Part shown: positions 51,635 through 61,174 of the stretch, in pieces
Numbering within the stretch: position 1 is the stretch's first letter
How the letters are laid out: the number at the start of each line of letters is the position of its first letter
NCBI RefSeq assembly: GCF_002849225.1
Contig: NZ_PKMC01000001.1
Span: 545,932 to 609,931 of the forward strand
Reading direction: 5' to 3'
DNA: 64,000 nucleotides
Source: Actinomyces sp. UMB0138
GTDB lineage: Bacteria; Bacillota; Negativicutes; Veillonellales; Veillonellaceae
Position numbers and translations under genes: made by a program
The notes under the pieces: model-generated
What the model was told of the DNA's origin: nothing
Database searches by the model: none
The model's input: the letters and a program-made list of their open reading frames with translations, nothing else

Positions 51635-52648
51635 GTGCTATACGAACTCCTATATGACACTGTCCTGAAGCGGACAAATCCCGAGAAAATCCACGATCTG
51701 ACCATAACTGCCCTGAAATACGCTGGCACATTCGGTCCAACCCGAGCGCTTCTGTCAGTTTTCGGCAGAGGGCGAAAAGCAGCTTCCAAGAGCTTTTTGC
51801 CTAGGCCGATTCCCGGAGTTCTGGGACTTGCTGCGGGCATGGACAAAGATGCCGAAGCGGTGTTGGGCATGTGTGCGGTAGGGTTCGGATTCGTTGAAAT
51901 TGGAACAATTACTCCGAAACCGCAGCCTGGAAATGATGCGCCTAGGCTCTGGCGAGTGCTAGAGTCTAGGGCCATCAGAAATAGGATGGGGTTCAATAAT
52001 CAAGGGGCTGTGGCTGCAGCAAAACGCCTGGCTAAATTGCGCTCCACCCCCGAGGGCAGAGCCTGTGTGGTCGGAGCCAATATTGGCAAGAACAAGTGGA
52101 CTCCGTTAGAGCAGGCACCAGAGGACTATCGTTACTGTGCTTCCAAACTGGCCCCTTATGCAGATTTTTTGGTGGTAAACGTGTCCTCTCCTAACACTCC
52201 AGGGCTACGGTCGTTGCAGGCAGTGGAATCACTTGGGCCAATCCTTGCTGCAACCCGAGAAGGGGCAAAGCAAACTGATCCTAGAGATATTCCGATTTTT
52301 GTGAAGATAGCTCCCGATTTGGTTGACGAGGATGTAGATGCGGTCGCGCAACTGGTGCGGGAACAATCGCTTGCCGGGGTAGTGGCTACAAACACCACTA
52401 TCAACCATGATTTGGGCGAGGGGGGCCTGTCGGGTCCTCTAGTGAGGCAGCGAGCACTGGAAGTTGTAGCTCGTCTCCGAGAAGGATTGGGGACTGAGTT
52501 CACCATTATTGGTTGCGGCGGTATATCGTCAGTTGCCGATGCCGAGCAGATGCTTGCCGCTGGTGCGGATTTTCTGGAAGGCTTCACCGCTCTAATCTAT
52601 GGCGGTCCTGCCTGGCCAGGGCGCATCAATAGAGCGCTTGGCCAGTAG
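51635..52648 (+). CDS. pyrD: Dihydroorotate dehydrogenase, class 2 (quinone)
   Basis: Fourth step of pyrimidine synthesis, electron transfer to membrane quinone. 337 residues from GTG 51635. Class 2 markers: N-terminal helical extension (LYELLYDTVLKRTNPEKIHDL), GVLGLAAGMDKDAEAV, RNRMGFNNQGAV, the catalytic Ser in NVSSPNTPGLRSLQ, and flavin-binding TNTT and GCGGISSVADAEQML. So the cell makes a respiratory quinone even though oxidase genes are not at the expected site. Confidence 0.95.
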   Translation: MLYELLYDTVLKRTNPEKIHDLTITALKYAGTFGPTRALLSVFGRGRKAASKSFLPRPIPGVLGLAAGMDKDAEAVLGMCAVGFGFVEIGTITPKPQPGNDAPRLWRVLESRAIRNRMGFNNQGAVAAAKRLAKLRSTPEGRACVVGANIGKNKWTPLEQAPEDYRYCASKLAPYADFLVVNVSSPNTPGLRSLQAVESLGPILAATREGAKQTDPRDIPIFVKIAPDLVDEDVDAVAQLVREQSLAGVVATNTTINHDLGEGGLSGPLVRQRALEVVARLREGLGTEFTIIGCGGISSVADAEQMLAAGADFLEGFTALIYGGPAWPGRINRALGQ

Positions 52649-52659
52649 ATGAAGAAAAG

Positions 52660-52683
52660 CCCCGGCCTAAGCCGGGGATTTTT
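52660..52683 (+). terminator. Terminator of pyrD
   Basis: CCCCGGC-CTAA-GCCGGGG stem followed by ATTTTT; preceded by AAAA, so it can also serve the convergent DUF3043 gene. Confidence 0.92.
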
Positions 52684-53277
52684 CTAGCGAATTGATTCGC
52701 CGCGTTTTATACCGGGTTTCGGTTGGCGCCAAGGGCGCAGTTGCATCATCCTTGACGCAACATACATGCCCTGTCCCGCTGGAATCGGCCTGCCCGGGAA
52801 CAACTCTGCCAATTTCGATTTGATCTGCCTGTTGGTTATGAACATTTCGAGCATGGCGCTGAAGAAGATAGCGTAAATAATTCCCAGTGGAATGAAAGCC
52901 AGCTTCCCGCCCCGGGGCAGGAAGAAGGTGGCAATAAATGCAACGAACATGATCGGCACTAGGAACTCAGATAGTGTCCACCGGGTATCGATCATGTCGC
53001 GGGTCGCCTTTCGCAGGGGACCCTGGTCTCGCTCGGGAAGGTAGCGCTCGGGTGCCTTTCCGTCCATGGCCAACCGCTGCTTATTTAGGACTTCGTTACG
53101 CTTTTTCTTGCGCTCTGCCTTTTCCTCTTTAGTTAGCTTCCTGTTACCCACCACCAGAGGGCGCTCATTTCGCTTTTGTGCGTCGCGCCGCTTAGGGGTC
53201 GGCTTACTCTTTTGCCGAGCTTCTCGATTCTTTGTGGAACCGTGCTCCTGGTCGTTGTTATTAATTGGCTCACTCAC
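52684..53277 (-). CDS. DUF3043 family membrane protein
   Basis: 197 residues from GTG 53277 (MSEPINNNDQEHG). Long, highly basic N-terminal half (KPTPKRRDAQKRNER, RKLTKEEKAERKKKRNE), then RWTLSEFLVPIMFVAFIATFFLP and IPLGIIYAIFFSAMLEMFI as two helices, and a cytoplasmic end. The basic N-terminus followed by YLPERDQGP and DTRW is diagnostic for DUF3043, an actinobacterial family without known function. An open frame extends to 53319. Confidence 0.85.
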   Translation of the reverse strand: MSEPINNNDQEHGSTKNREARQKSKPTPKRRDAQKRNERPLVVGNRKLTKEEKAERKKKRNEVLNKQRLAMDGKAPERYLPERDQGPLRKATRDMIDTRWTLSEFLVPIMFVAFIATFFLPRGGKLAFIPLGIIYAIFFSAMLEMFITNRQIKSKLAELFPGRPIPAGQGMYVASRMMQLRPWRQPKPGIKRGESIR

Positions 53278-53339
53278 ATAGTGAAGACTATAGGAGGACG
53301 CCTTAGAACCAAAAAGCATTCTCGCGCTAAGCTTGTTCT

Positions 53340-54689
53340 ATGATCGAAACATCTGAAGCACGAGCCCGCGTTGACAAGCTTTTCCCGGAGCTCGTGGAGA
53401 CACTTAAAACCATTATTTCCATCCCTTCGGTGAGCTCTGACCTGGAGAATCAGGATCAGATTTTACGGAGCGCCACATTCGTGAAGGAACAGCTTGAGGC
53501 TGCGGGACTGGATGCCGAGATCTGCTACGCAAATTACGATGACGGCACCCAGGGCAGACCAGCAGTGCTGGCGCACAAGCAGGTTGATTCTGAGGCCCCG
53601 ACTGTGCTGCTGTACGCTCATCACGACGTGCAGCCGGTAGGCGAGATCGATAGGTGGTCTACAGATCCATTCCAGGCGGTTCAGAAGGGGGACCGCCTAT
53701 ACGGACGCGGTTCGGCTGATGACGGCGCTGGCATCATCGCTCATCTTGGCGCTCTTCGCACACTAGGCGGGGATCTGCCTGTGAACGTGACCGTGTATGT
53801 GGAGGGCGAAGAAGAGGTAGGTTCCGGATCGTTCCGCAATTTCCTCGAGAAGTACAAGGATAGGCTAGCGGCGGACCGGATCATTGTCGCCGATTCTGGT
53901 AACTGGAAGGTGGGCACGCCGGCGGTGACCTCGACTCTGCGTGGGGTAGTTCAGTCGGATGTAACTATTTCGGTTGCAAAGCATGCGTCGCACTCCGGTC
54001 AGTTCGGTGGACCACTGTTAGATGCTGTTACGGTGGCTTCGATACTGATTGCGTCGTTGTTCGATGAGAATGGTGATGTAGCCGTTCAGGGTCTTGGCGG
54101 TTCGGACAAGGCTGACGTTACATATGAAGAAGAGGATTTCCGTGCTGACGCCGGTCTTCTGGACGGTGTTGAACTTGCTGGAACAGGAGATCTGGCTGCC
54201 CGTTTGTGGACGAAGCCTGCAATTTCCATTATCGGGTGGGATGTACGCCCTCTAGAAACTGCCTCCAATACTTTGGCTCCCACGACGACCTTCCGGATCT
54301 CTATGAGAACTGCTCCGGGAGTAGATTCAAAGACCGCAAATGAGGCGCTCGAAAAGCACCTGCGTGAACATGTACCTTTTGGTGCGCACATCGAAATTAC
54401 TAACAACGAGATGGGGCCGTCGTACAAGGCTGCGGATTCGCAGGCAATTAAGGACTTACACTGGGCTTTGGATGAAGCTTGGCAGACTGAGTCCGTGAAC
54501 ATCGGCCAGGGTGGTTCCATTCCGTTTATCGCCGATTTTGCTTCTGTTTTCCCGGAAGCTGACGTGCTGGTAACCGGTGTTGAGGATCCTGAATCCCACG
54601 CTCACTCCGAGGACGAGTCCGTCCACCTGGGTGATCTGCACAATGCTGTCTTGGCCGAGGCACTGTTGCTTGTAAAAACAGCCAAGTGA
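53340..54689 (+). CDS. M20-family metallopeptidase (dipeptidase)
   Basis: 449 residues, cytosolic dinuclear zinc peptidase. Metal ligands and catalytic residues: LLYAHHDVQP (His, Asp), GRGSADDGAGI (bridging Asp), EGEEEVGS (general base Glu), IIVADSGNW (Asp), and a His in the C-terminal PESHAHSEDE. A lid domain sits between. Likely releases amino acids from dipeptides. Overlaps the next gene by four bases (GTGA). Confidence 0.93.
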   Translation: MIETSEARARVDKLFPELVETLKTIISIPSVSSDLENQDQILRSATFVKEQLEAAGLDAEICYANYDDGTQGRPAVLAHKQVDSEAPTVLLYAHHDVQPVGEIDRWSTDPFQAVQKGDRLYGRGSADDGAGIIAHLGALRTLGGDLPVNVTVYVEGEEEVGSGSFRNFLEKYKDRLAADRIIVADSGNWKVGTPAVTSTLRGVVQSDVTISVAKHASHSGQFGGPLLDAVTVASILIASLFDENGDVAVQGLGGSDKADVTYEEEDFRADAGLLDGVELAGTGDLAARLWTKPAISIIGWDVRPLETASNTLAPTTTFRISMRTAPGVDSKTANEALEKHLREHVPFGAHIEITNNEMGPSYKAADSQAIKDLHWALDEAWQTESVNIGQGGSIPFIADFASVFPEADVLVTGVEDPESHAHSEDESVHLGDLHNAVLAEALLLVKTAK

Positions 54690-55702
54690 AAGTAGCAGTA
54701 TTTTCTTCTAACATCGAAGGCGGCGATCCGCGTAAAGTTTGCGCGGACGCCGTCTTTGGGTGGAAGCAGGCTGCCCCTGGCGACGAGGTAGTCCCTTTCG
54801 TCGGGGGACCAAGAGGGACACAGATTGCTTTGGGACTGCAGGCACTGGGATGGGAAGAAGGCCCAGCATTTGCTGTCGAGGACTGTATGGGTAACCTCGT
54901 CTCCGTACCGAGTCTGCGAAGCGGAAGAAAGATCTACATTGACTGCGCCGGTGTAGCTAATCCTCGTTCTGCCGGTCACGAGGAGGCTTTTCGGTCTGGT
55001 CCGGGTTCGAAGGGGATAGGCCTTGCGTTAGTTCACGCTCTGGAGTTAACTCCGGAGCAGCTATACGTGGCTTTGGGTCCGGCGTGCGCTGTTGATCTAG
55101 GGAGAGCTGCTTTTGAAGAGCTCGCTAAAGCGGGGTATGAACGACTCCCGGTACCTGTAACCGTACTTACTGAGGATGGTAGGCCACTGCTGGGCCTGTC
55201 CGGTACCGCAAGTGATTTCCGCGGGGAGCACCGCTCCGAGGCACTCCGCCTGCAAAAGCGAGTAAAGGAGGGCGCAGCCTTCCTTCGCTCACTGGAGGAA
55301 CATAGCTTGCAACAGGCCGTCCTGATCTCGGCGGTTGGCACAGCAGAAGGATCGGGAAGCGGGGCAGGAGCCGCTGAGGTGCTTCGCCTGATGGGAGCTA
55401 AGCTAGCGCGAGCCACCTCTTGGCTCGCAAATCTGCAGGATATTCCCACGGTCCTAAATGGTTGCGACCTGGCAGTAGTATTCGAGGACGAAATTCATTC
55501 ACAAGTATTGGCTTCCTCACTTAGTGCCTACGTGGGGCAAGCCGGCCAAGAGGCAGCTATCCCAACTGTAATGGTCCCGCAGAAATGTTCTTTGTCTAGG
55601 CCAGAGGTCGCCCACTTTGGAATAAATGCAATCTTTAGCCACCCTGAGCTCAGTGCTAGTGAGGTTGGCCTACGCTTAGCGCGTACCTGGTCACATCCAT
55701 AG
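54686..55702 (+). CDS. Glycerate-kinase-like protein, degenerate
   Basis: 338 residues, GTG start. The fold of glycerate kinase type 1 can be traced (N-terminal MKVAVFSSNIEGGDPRKVC in place of the kinase's APDSFKG, middle GSGSGAGAAEVLRLMGAKL, C-terminal VSLSRPEV region), but the usual acidic and glycine-rich active-site motifs such as DGGxGT are missing. In Mycobacterium a comparable gene (Rv2205c) lies beside the HesB-type gene (Rv2204c), as here. Biochemical activity is doubtful. Confidence 0.6.
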   Translation: MKVAVFSSNIEGGDPRKVCADAVFGWKQAAPGDEVVPFVGGPRGTQIALGLQALGWEEGPAFAVEDCMGNLVSVPSLRSGRKIYIDCAGVANPRSAGHEEAFRSGPGSKGIGLALVHALELTPEQLYVALGPACAVDLGRAAFEELAKAGYERLPVPVTVLTEDGRPLLGLSGTASDFRGEHRSEALRLQKRVKEGAAFLRSLEEHSLQQAVLISAVGTAEGSGSGAGAAEVLRLMGAKLARATSWLANLQDIPTVLNGCDLAVVFEDEIHSQVLASSLSAYVGQAGQEAAIPTVMVPQKCSLSRPEVAHFGINAIFSHPELSASEVGLRLARTWSHP

Positions 55703-55775
55703 CGACACTTTGGGCTAAAAGCCATAGGGTATTGGGGTAAGAGTGCATCCGCACATGTCTAACGTGGAGGAAAGT

Positions 55776-56129
55776 ATGACTCAGAGCGCAACTGAGGCTC
55801 CCACTCATGAGGTAACTCTAACTGAGGCTGCTGCCCAGAAGGTCCGTTCTCTACTAGAACAGGAAGGCCGCGATGACCTCCGTCTTCGCGTCGCCGTTCA
55901 GCCGGGCGGCTGTTCAGGGCTGATCTACCAGCTATTTTTCGATGAGCGTCTCCTCGACGGAGACGCAGTCAGGAACTTCGACGGCGTTGAGGTAGTCGTG
56001 GACAAGATGTCGGTTCCATATTTGGCTGGAGCCACTATCGACTTCGCAGACACTATCGAACGCCAAGGGTTTACCATCGACAACCCGAACGCGGCAAATT
56101 CCTGCGCGTGCGGGCAGTCCTTCCACTAA
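55776..56129 (+). CDS. HesB/IscA/ErpA-type iron-sulphur carrier
   Basis: 117 residues from ATG 55776, which has GGAGGAAAGT directly before it; upstream Met codons are not needed. A-type carrier hallmarks: three cysteines in QPGGCSG and the C-terminal NSCACGQSFH (C-x-C). Delivers Fe-S clusters to apo-proteins. Directly upstream of an FKBP lipoprotein, 20 bases apart. Confidence 0.93.
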   Translation: MTQSATEAPTHEVTLTEAAAQKVRSLLEQEGRDDLRLRVAVQPGGCSGLIYQLFFDERLLDGDAVRNFDGVEVVVDKMSVPYLAGATIDFADTIERQGFTIDNPNAANSCACGQSFH

Positions 56130-56149
56130 CTCAACAAAGACTAGGAAAT

Positions 56150-57100
56150 ATGCGCAGCAGAACCGTTGCCGGAATCAACCGGCTACTGGCGATCCTCGCC
56201 GTTTTTTCGATCATTGCTATAGTCCTTACCTCCTGTTCTTCCGGTGACGGCTCTCAAGCTGAAAAGGGCTTTCCGGCTGTCACCGGGAAAGCTGGCCAGA
56301 AACCGTCAATTGCTAAGGGAACAGGGCAGCCTCCTAAAGAGTTGAAGACCCGTGTACTGCATAAGGGCGATGGGCATGAGGTGGGCAAGAAAGATACAGT
56401 GCTTGCCTCTTACACCGGCCAGCTGTGGAACGGCAAGGTCTTCGATTCTACTTGGGAGAACAACAGAGGGCCTGCATCCTTTGGGCTGGACCAGGTGATA
56501 CCCGGGTGGAAAGAAGGACTAGCAGGAAAACACGTGGGGGACCGCGTACAGCTGGTGATCCCGCCTGATAAAGGGTATGGCGACAAAGAAAATGGTCCAA
56601 TTCCTGCCGGATCTACACTGGTATTTGTCGTAGACATCAAAGACTCGGCGAATATGACTGACACTTCAGCACTAGCTAGTGCCAAGCCTTTAAACCCGGA
56701 ACTGGGGAAGGGACTGTCTGTAGCTGGCAAACCAGGAACAAAGCCGGAACTCAAGATCAGCAAAGAGTTTAAGGCACCCACTGAATTCCAGGTCACGGTT
56801 CTGAATGAGGGCAAGGGAGAACCGATCCAGGCTGACGATATTGTCGGCTACCACATCACTGCCCAACTTGTTGGCAAGGATGGCCCCAAGGATTCCCCAC
56901 AATCCTCATGGGAAATGGGGGGTATCCAAAATACTCAGCAGTCGATCGGTACCAATCCGAACATGATGAAGCTATTCCTAGGCCAGAAAATTGGCTCAAG
57001 GGTTCTAGTGCAAATGCCTGCTGCCAAAGGAGCCGGGGGAGCTACCCAGGATGCGCGCGTCGTGATCCTGGACCTAACTGGTAAATTGGCTACAAAGTGA
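56150..57100 (+). CDS. FKBP-type peptidyl-prolyl isomerase lipoprotein, two domains
   Basis: 316 residues from ATG 56150. Signal peptide and lipobox LTSC, so membrane-anchored outside. First FKBP domain about 70-170: DTVLASYTGQLWNGKVFDSTW, FGLDQVIPGWKEGLAG, VQLVIPPDKGYGD and TLVFVVDI, with active-site residues Y, F, D, W and Y kept, so it is likely active. Second domain about 205-310 is degenerate (YHITAQLVGKDG...). Folds secreted proteins. Related to the membrane FKBP-like protein after pafA. Confidence 0.92.
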   Translation: MRSRTVAGINRLLAILAVFSIIAIVLTSCSSGDGSQAEKGFPAVTGKAGQKPSIAKGTGQPPKELKTRVLHKGDGHEVGKKDTVLASYTGQLWNGKVFDSTWENNRGPASFGLDQVIPGWKEGLAGKHVGDRVQLVIPPDKGYGDKENGPIPAGSTLVFVVDIKDSANMTDTSALASAKPLNPELGKGLSVAGKPGTKPELKISKEFKAPTEFQVTVLNEGKGEPIQADDIVGYHITAQLVGKDGPKDSPQSSWEMGGIQNTQQSIGTNPNMMKLFLGQKIGSRVLVQMPAAKGAGGATQDARVVILDLTGKLATK

Positions 57101-57113
57101 CGTCGCTAGATAG

Positions 57114-57154
57114 ATAAAGTTTTGGGAGGCACTAAGTGCCTCCCAAAACTTTAT
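57114..57154. terminator. 20-bp perfect stem shared by FKBP lipoprotein and sodA
   Basis: ATAAAGTTTTGGGAGGCACT and its exact complement with one base between; symmetrical, so it terminates both converging genes. Confidence 0.92.
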
Positions 57155-57170
57155 GCGGTAGGTCTACACC

Positions 57171-57794
57171 TTACAGGTTGACCAGGCAATCAAATTTCGT
57201 CTTAGCCGATTCGAAGCGCTGTGCCACGTTCTGCCAGTTGACGATATTCCAGAAGGCCTTCACGTAGTCTCCCTTGACATTCTGGTAGTCAAGGTAGAAG
57301 GCGTGCTCCCACATGTCCAGCATCAATAGTGGAACGGTTGCAACGGGAACGTTGCCCTGCTGATCGTATAGCTGGAAGGTGACTAGGCGCTGGCCGATGG
57401 TGTCCCACGCCAGGATTGCCCATCCGGAGCCCTGGATGCCAGTGGCTGCGGCAGTGAACTGTGCCTTGAATTTTTCGAACGAACCAAAGAACTCGTCGAT
57501 GGCAGCAGCTAGCTCGCCCTCGGGCTTATCCCCACCATCCGGAGAGAGATTAGTCCAGAAGATGGAGTGGTTGGTGTGTCCGCCAAGATTGAACGCCAGG
57601 TCCTTTTCGAACTGATTGATCGCGGCCAAATCTTCCTTGTCGCGAGCGTCAGCCAGCTTCTCTAGCGCGGTATTAGCACCCTTCACATAAGTGGCGTGGT
57701 GCTTGTGGTGGTGTAGTTCCATGATCTTGCCAGAGATATGCGGCTCTAGGGCTGCATAGTCATAGGGAAGATCGGGCAGAGTGTATTCGGCCAT
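57171..57794 (-). CDS. sodA: Superoxide dismutase (Mn/Fe)
   Basis: 207 residues, cytosolic. Metal ligands: first His in [17 protein letters not shown], His in GHTNHSIFW, and the [13 protein letters not shown] signature (D, H). QGSGW rather than HGSGW with Gly near the metal leaves Mn versus Fe undecided. In many actinobacteria the region between hesB and trpD holds cytochrome genes; sodA is here instead. Confidence 0.95.
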   Translation of the reverse strand: MAEYTLPDLPYDYAALEPHISGKIMELHHHKHHATYVKGANTALEKLADARDKEDLAAINQFEKDLAFNLGGHTNHSIFWTNLSPDGGDKPEGELAAAIDEFFGSFEKFKAQFTAAATGIQGSGWAILAWDTIGQRLVTFQLYDQQGNVPVATVPLLMLDMWEHAFYLDYQNVKGDYVKAFWNIVNWQNVAQRFESAKTKFDCLVNL

Positions 57795-57991
57795 TCTTGC
57801 CTCCTATTCGTTGTGAAGTTCCGGAATGAACCGGTGGGCCAAAAGGCCCGGTACATTCAACCTTATCTGTGAACAGGATATTTTTCTCGCACAGTCACTA
57901 AACATTAGACAGTTAAGCAGGGTCAGCAAGTTTCCTACTAAGATGTTCTTTACGGGCACAGTCCGTCACAGTCGTATGCGAGAGGAAGAAA

Positions 57992-58396
57992 ATGGCTAGC
58001 GAACAGAATCCGGTGGAGCTGCTGGTTTACTCTGATGACAAAGAAACCCGTGAAACCATCATTACGGCAGTTGGACACAGGCCAGGCAAAGGCCTTCCCC
58101 CGGTACGTTGGCATGAGGTAGCTACCCCCGTAGCCGCTCTTGAGGCTGTAGAAGAAAAAGTATTCCCCGTAGCCGTACTAGACGGTGAAACAGCCAAAAC
58201 CTCTGGATTGGTGCTGGCAAAGACAATTGCAGACACGATTGACGAAGACCACATCCCGGCGTTTATTTTTACAATCGCCCGTCCCCAGGACCAGTGGTTA
58301 GCTAACTTTTCCAAAGCTGCGGCATGCGTGCCCCTACCTATTGATCCAAAACAGATGCAAGAAGCAGTAGCAGAAGTACTAAGACAGAAACAATGA
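57992..58396 (+). CDS. Receiver-like protein lacking clear phospho-acceptor set
   Basis: 134 residues, receiver fold by pattern (VELLVYSDDKETRETIITAV; VFPVAVLDGETAKTSG; IPAFIFTIARPQD; KAAACVPLPIDPKQMQEAV). The acidic pair is SDD, the Asp in VAVLDGE could be the acceptor, but the Thr/Ser switch is TIARPQD and the invariant Lys is replaced (PLPID). No output domain. Probably a stand-alone or pseudo-receiver. Shares ATGA with trpD, as in related actinobacteria. Confidence 0.7.
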   Translation: MASEQNPVELLVYSDDKETRETIITAVGHRPGKGLPPVRWHEVATPVAALEAVEEKVFPVAVLDGETAKTSGLVLAKTIADTIDEDHIPAFIFTIARPQDQWLANFSKAAACVPLPIDPKQMQEAVAEVLRQKQ

Positions 58397-59439
58397 ACGA
58401 ATTGAAGTGGCCAGAGATTCTGGCAACAACGGTCGCCGGTAAGGACCTAACTTACGAACAAGCAAACTCGGTAATGGACCAGGTAATGACCGGCGAAGCC
58501 GGAGACGCCCGACTTGCGGGTTTCCTAACGGCGCTAGCCGCCAAGGGAGCCACGGTAGAGGAAATCCGTGGCTTGGCTGACTCGATGCAATCCCATGCAG
58601 TGGCACTCGATGTGCCAACTAACGTTTTAGACATTGTCGGCACCGGTGGCGACCAGGCACATACCGTAAATATCTCAACTATGGCATCCCTGGTCATCGC
58701 CGCAGCCGGAGTACCGCTGGTAAAGCACGGAAACCGAGCGTCGACCTCTTCATGTGGCGCTGCTGATGTGATCGAAGCGCTGGGTGTCAATCTGAACCTG
58801 AACCCGAAGCAAGTGGCTGAGGTATTCAAGAAGATCGGAATTACGTTCTGCTTCGCCAACCTATTCCACCCGTCCATGCGTTTCGCTGCCCCTGTCCGAA
58901 AGATGCTTGGTATTCCAACGGCTTTCAACGTACTGGGCCCCCTTACTAATCCGGCAGCACCAGAGGCATGCGCGGTGGGAGTAGCGAGCGAAAAGAATGC
59001 CCCGCTTGTAGCAGGCGTATTTGCAGCCAGGGGAATGCGTGGACTGGTCTTCCGTGGCATCAACCGGGGCCTGGATGAGCTTTCCGCAATTGAGCCAAAC
59101 CAGATCTGGGATATCCGAGACGGCAAGGTCGAATATTCCGAGGTTGACGCTACGACGCAGCTGGGACTCCAACAGGCTAGTTTAGAAGACCTACGCGGCG
59201 GCGATCCTGCCCACAACGCCAAGGTCTTCCATCAGATCATGGACGGCCAGGAAGGTCCGATCCAAGACGCGGTGTTACTGAATGCCGCAGGTGGAATCGT
59301 TGCTTATGGTCTGAATGAACAGGTCAGCCAGGGTGATCTGGTCGATAGATTGAAGGCAGGCCTGCAAATTGCTAGGCAGACGTTGGAATCTGGCAAGCCG
59401 GCTGAGCTTTTGGAAAAGTGGATTGAACTTACGAAGTAG
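58393..59439 (+). CDS. trpD: Anthranilate phosphoribosyltransferase
   Basis: Second dedicated step in tryptophan synthesis, 348 residues. Motifs: DIVGTGGDQAHTVNIST (PRPP loop), KHGNRASTSSCGAADVIEALG and FCFANLFHPSMRFAAPVRKMLG, FNVLGPLTNPA. Located away from trpECBA, next to a receiver-like gene. No trpG or trpF near it. Its end overlaps the convergent nuclease by 11 bases. Confidence 0.96.
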   Translation: MNELKWPEILATTVAGKDLTYEQANSVMDQVMTGEAGDARLAGFLTALAAKGATVEEIRGLADSMQSHAVALDVPTNVLDIVGTGGDQAHTVNISTMASLVIAAAGVPLVKHGNRASTSSCGAADVIEALGVNLNLNPKQVAEVFKKIGITFCFANLFHPSMRFAAPVRKMLGIPTAFNVLGPLTNPAAPEACAVGVASEKNAPLVAGVFAARGMRGLVFRGINRGLDELSAIEPNQIWDIRDGKVEYSEVDATTQLGLQQASLEDLRGGDPAHNAKVFHQIMDGQEGPIQDAVLLNAAGGIVAYGLNEQVSQGDLVDRLKAGLQIARQTLESGKPAELLEKWIELTK

Positions 59440-61174
59440 CCAGCTTAAGTTTTTTGTACAAACCTAAGTATTTTCCGACCCCGTCAACATCCCAGGAGGC
59501 GGGGTCGGAGTCTTTTCCTTGCCAAGAAATTATTCTGGTTCCCTCCCGCAGAATCCACTTAGAGTTTGCCAATAGCTCCTCACGGGAAAACGAAGTTTTC
59601 GCTTCATCTTCCTTTGCAGGCCACATGTTTGTTAGCGAGTCGAGGACGGGTAGGGGAGAAGTCCTGGGTGCGCTTAATGCTTTCGCTATCAGGCTTCCGT
59701 GCGAAAACCCTAAGATTTCCCAGCCTCCTTGCGGCCTCCTACGAGCGGCAATGATCTTAGGGGAGCGGCGCACCGATTTCGTCCAAAGATTTGCAAAAGC
59801 ACCATCCAGAAGCGATTTTAGGTCGTCGCGGACCATAGCGGCATCCTCATATTGCTCGGCGGCTGAAAAATCTCCGATAGTTTCTATGAAAGAGCTAACG
59901 AGTGTCGAAAGATGCCCCTCCAAGAGATTGGCCGCATCAACGATTGCCTCTTCATCTTTCTTTGAGAATCCGTGGCAGGGTGCTGTGCAACCGGCAGTCT
60001 CAGCCAGGTAGCAATCCTTGGCATAGGGATGGGCTACTCGCCGCAAAGGGGAGGTGCACTGCCGTAGTCGCGACGCTCTAGAGAGTATCAAAGACGCTGC
60101 TTGCGCTCGCTTTCTGGACGAGAAGGGTCCCATTCGCTTCCCTTTAGGAACACGGGTGACTTTGAGCCTGGGCACTTCTTCCACTGTGAGCTCGACCCAC
60201 CAATGCCGCATCTGATTGCGTGAGGCCCGGTTGTATGGAGGCGAAAGTCTGGCGATCTCTTGTAGTTCCAGGATTCGTGCCTGATGTTCCGAAGGCGTCC
60301 GCGTATAGGTGACTGAGGCGGCTATATCCAGCATTTCACGAATTCGACCACGGTTTTCCCCTGCAGTGAAATATGAGCGGGTCCTAGAATGCAGGTTCTT
60401 AGAAGAACCGACGTAAAGGACATCGCCTATCTGCGAACGAAAGTAGTACACCCCTGGGCAGGCGGGAATATTCTGTACCAGCGCTACCTTGCGCCTGCGT
60501 TTCAAAGGGACGGGCTTTGAAATAGTACGGACATCTTCTAGATGTGTAAGGCCTAGAGGAGCGGCCTTTTCAAGCAGTCCGTACAGCACGTCAACGGTTG
60601 CTCGGGCATCTGACAGTGCCCGGTGATCAGGAATTGTAGAGGTCGAAAATAGCCCGGCCAAGGTGCCTAACTTATGATTGCGCACCTGTGGGCGGGGCAG
60701 TACCAACCTGGCTAAAGCGAGGGTGTCCAGCACTGTCGGAGAAGGCCAGGGGTAGGCGAGGCGAGATGCCGCCCTCTTTAGAAACCCGACGTCAAAGGCA
60801 GCGTTGTGTGCAACTAGGACAGTCTGGTCCGAGAAGTAGGCGAATTCTAAGAAGGTGGGAAACACCGATGCTATGACTGGTGCCCTGCTGACAGCAGCAT
60901 TTGTGATACCGGTGAGAGCGGTGATCTTGGGGGGAATGTATTGCTCTGGGTTTACTAGCGTCGAAAACTCGCCCAGAACTTCGCCGCCCCGCACTTTCAC
61001 CGCCCCAATTTCTGTGATTGCCGCACCAGCGCCCATGCCTGTAGTCTCCAGGTCAACTACTACGAACGTAACCTGTTGGAGCGGGGTGCCCATCTGTTCA
61101 AAAGAGGACTGAACTCCACTGGTGGAATCTAGGGAGCGCAGTTTCGCTAGTTCTGTCGATAGCCTGGCTGTCAT
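59429..61174 (-). CDS. DEDDh exonuclease fused to GIY-YIG/UvrC N-terminal-like nuclease
   Basis: 581 residues from ATG 61174 (MTARLSTELAKLR) behind GAAGG. N-terminal DnaQ-type exonuclease with VVVDLETTGMG, VLVAHNAAFDVGFL and HRALSDARATVDVL (the DEDDh set). The second part is a GIY-YIG domain: ACPGVYYFRSQIGDVLYVGSSKNL (split by the loop) as in UvrC/Cho, then a linker with three Cys (C-P/C-T-A-P-C region CYLAETAGCTAPCHG). Actinobacterial genomes carry this fusion, e.g. beside trpD; role in repair is presumed. Shares TAATG with the gene upstream. Confidence 0.9.
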   Translation of the reverse strand: MTARLSTELAKLRSLDSTSGVQSSFEQMGTPLQQVTFVVVDLETTGMGAGAAITEIGAVKVRGGEVLGEFSTLVNPEQYIPPKITALTGITNAAVSRAPVIASVFPTFLEFAYFSDQTVLVAHNAAFDVGFLKRAASRLAYPWPSPTVLDTLALARLVLPRPQVRNHKLGTLAGLFSTSTIPDHRALSDARATVDVLYGLLEKAAPLGLTHLEDVRTISKPVPLKRRRKVALVQNIPACPGVYYFRSQIGDVLYVGSSKNLHSRTRSYFTAGENRGRIREMLDIAASVTYTRTPSEHQARILELQEIARLSPPYNRASRNQMRHWWVELTVEEVPRLKVTRVPKGKRMGPFSSRKRAQAASLILSRASRLRQCTSPLRRVAHPYAKDCYLAETAGCTAPCHGFSKKDEEAIVDAANLLEGHLSTLVSSFIETIGDFSAAEQYEDAAMVRDDLKSLLDGAFANLWTKSVRRSPKIIAARRRPQGGWEILGFSHGSLIAKALSAPRTSPLPVLDSLTNMWPAKEDEAKTSFSREELLANSKWILREGTRIISWQGKDSDPASWDVDGVGKYLGLYKKLKLATS

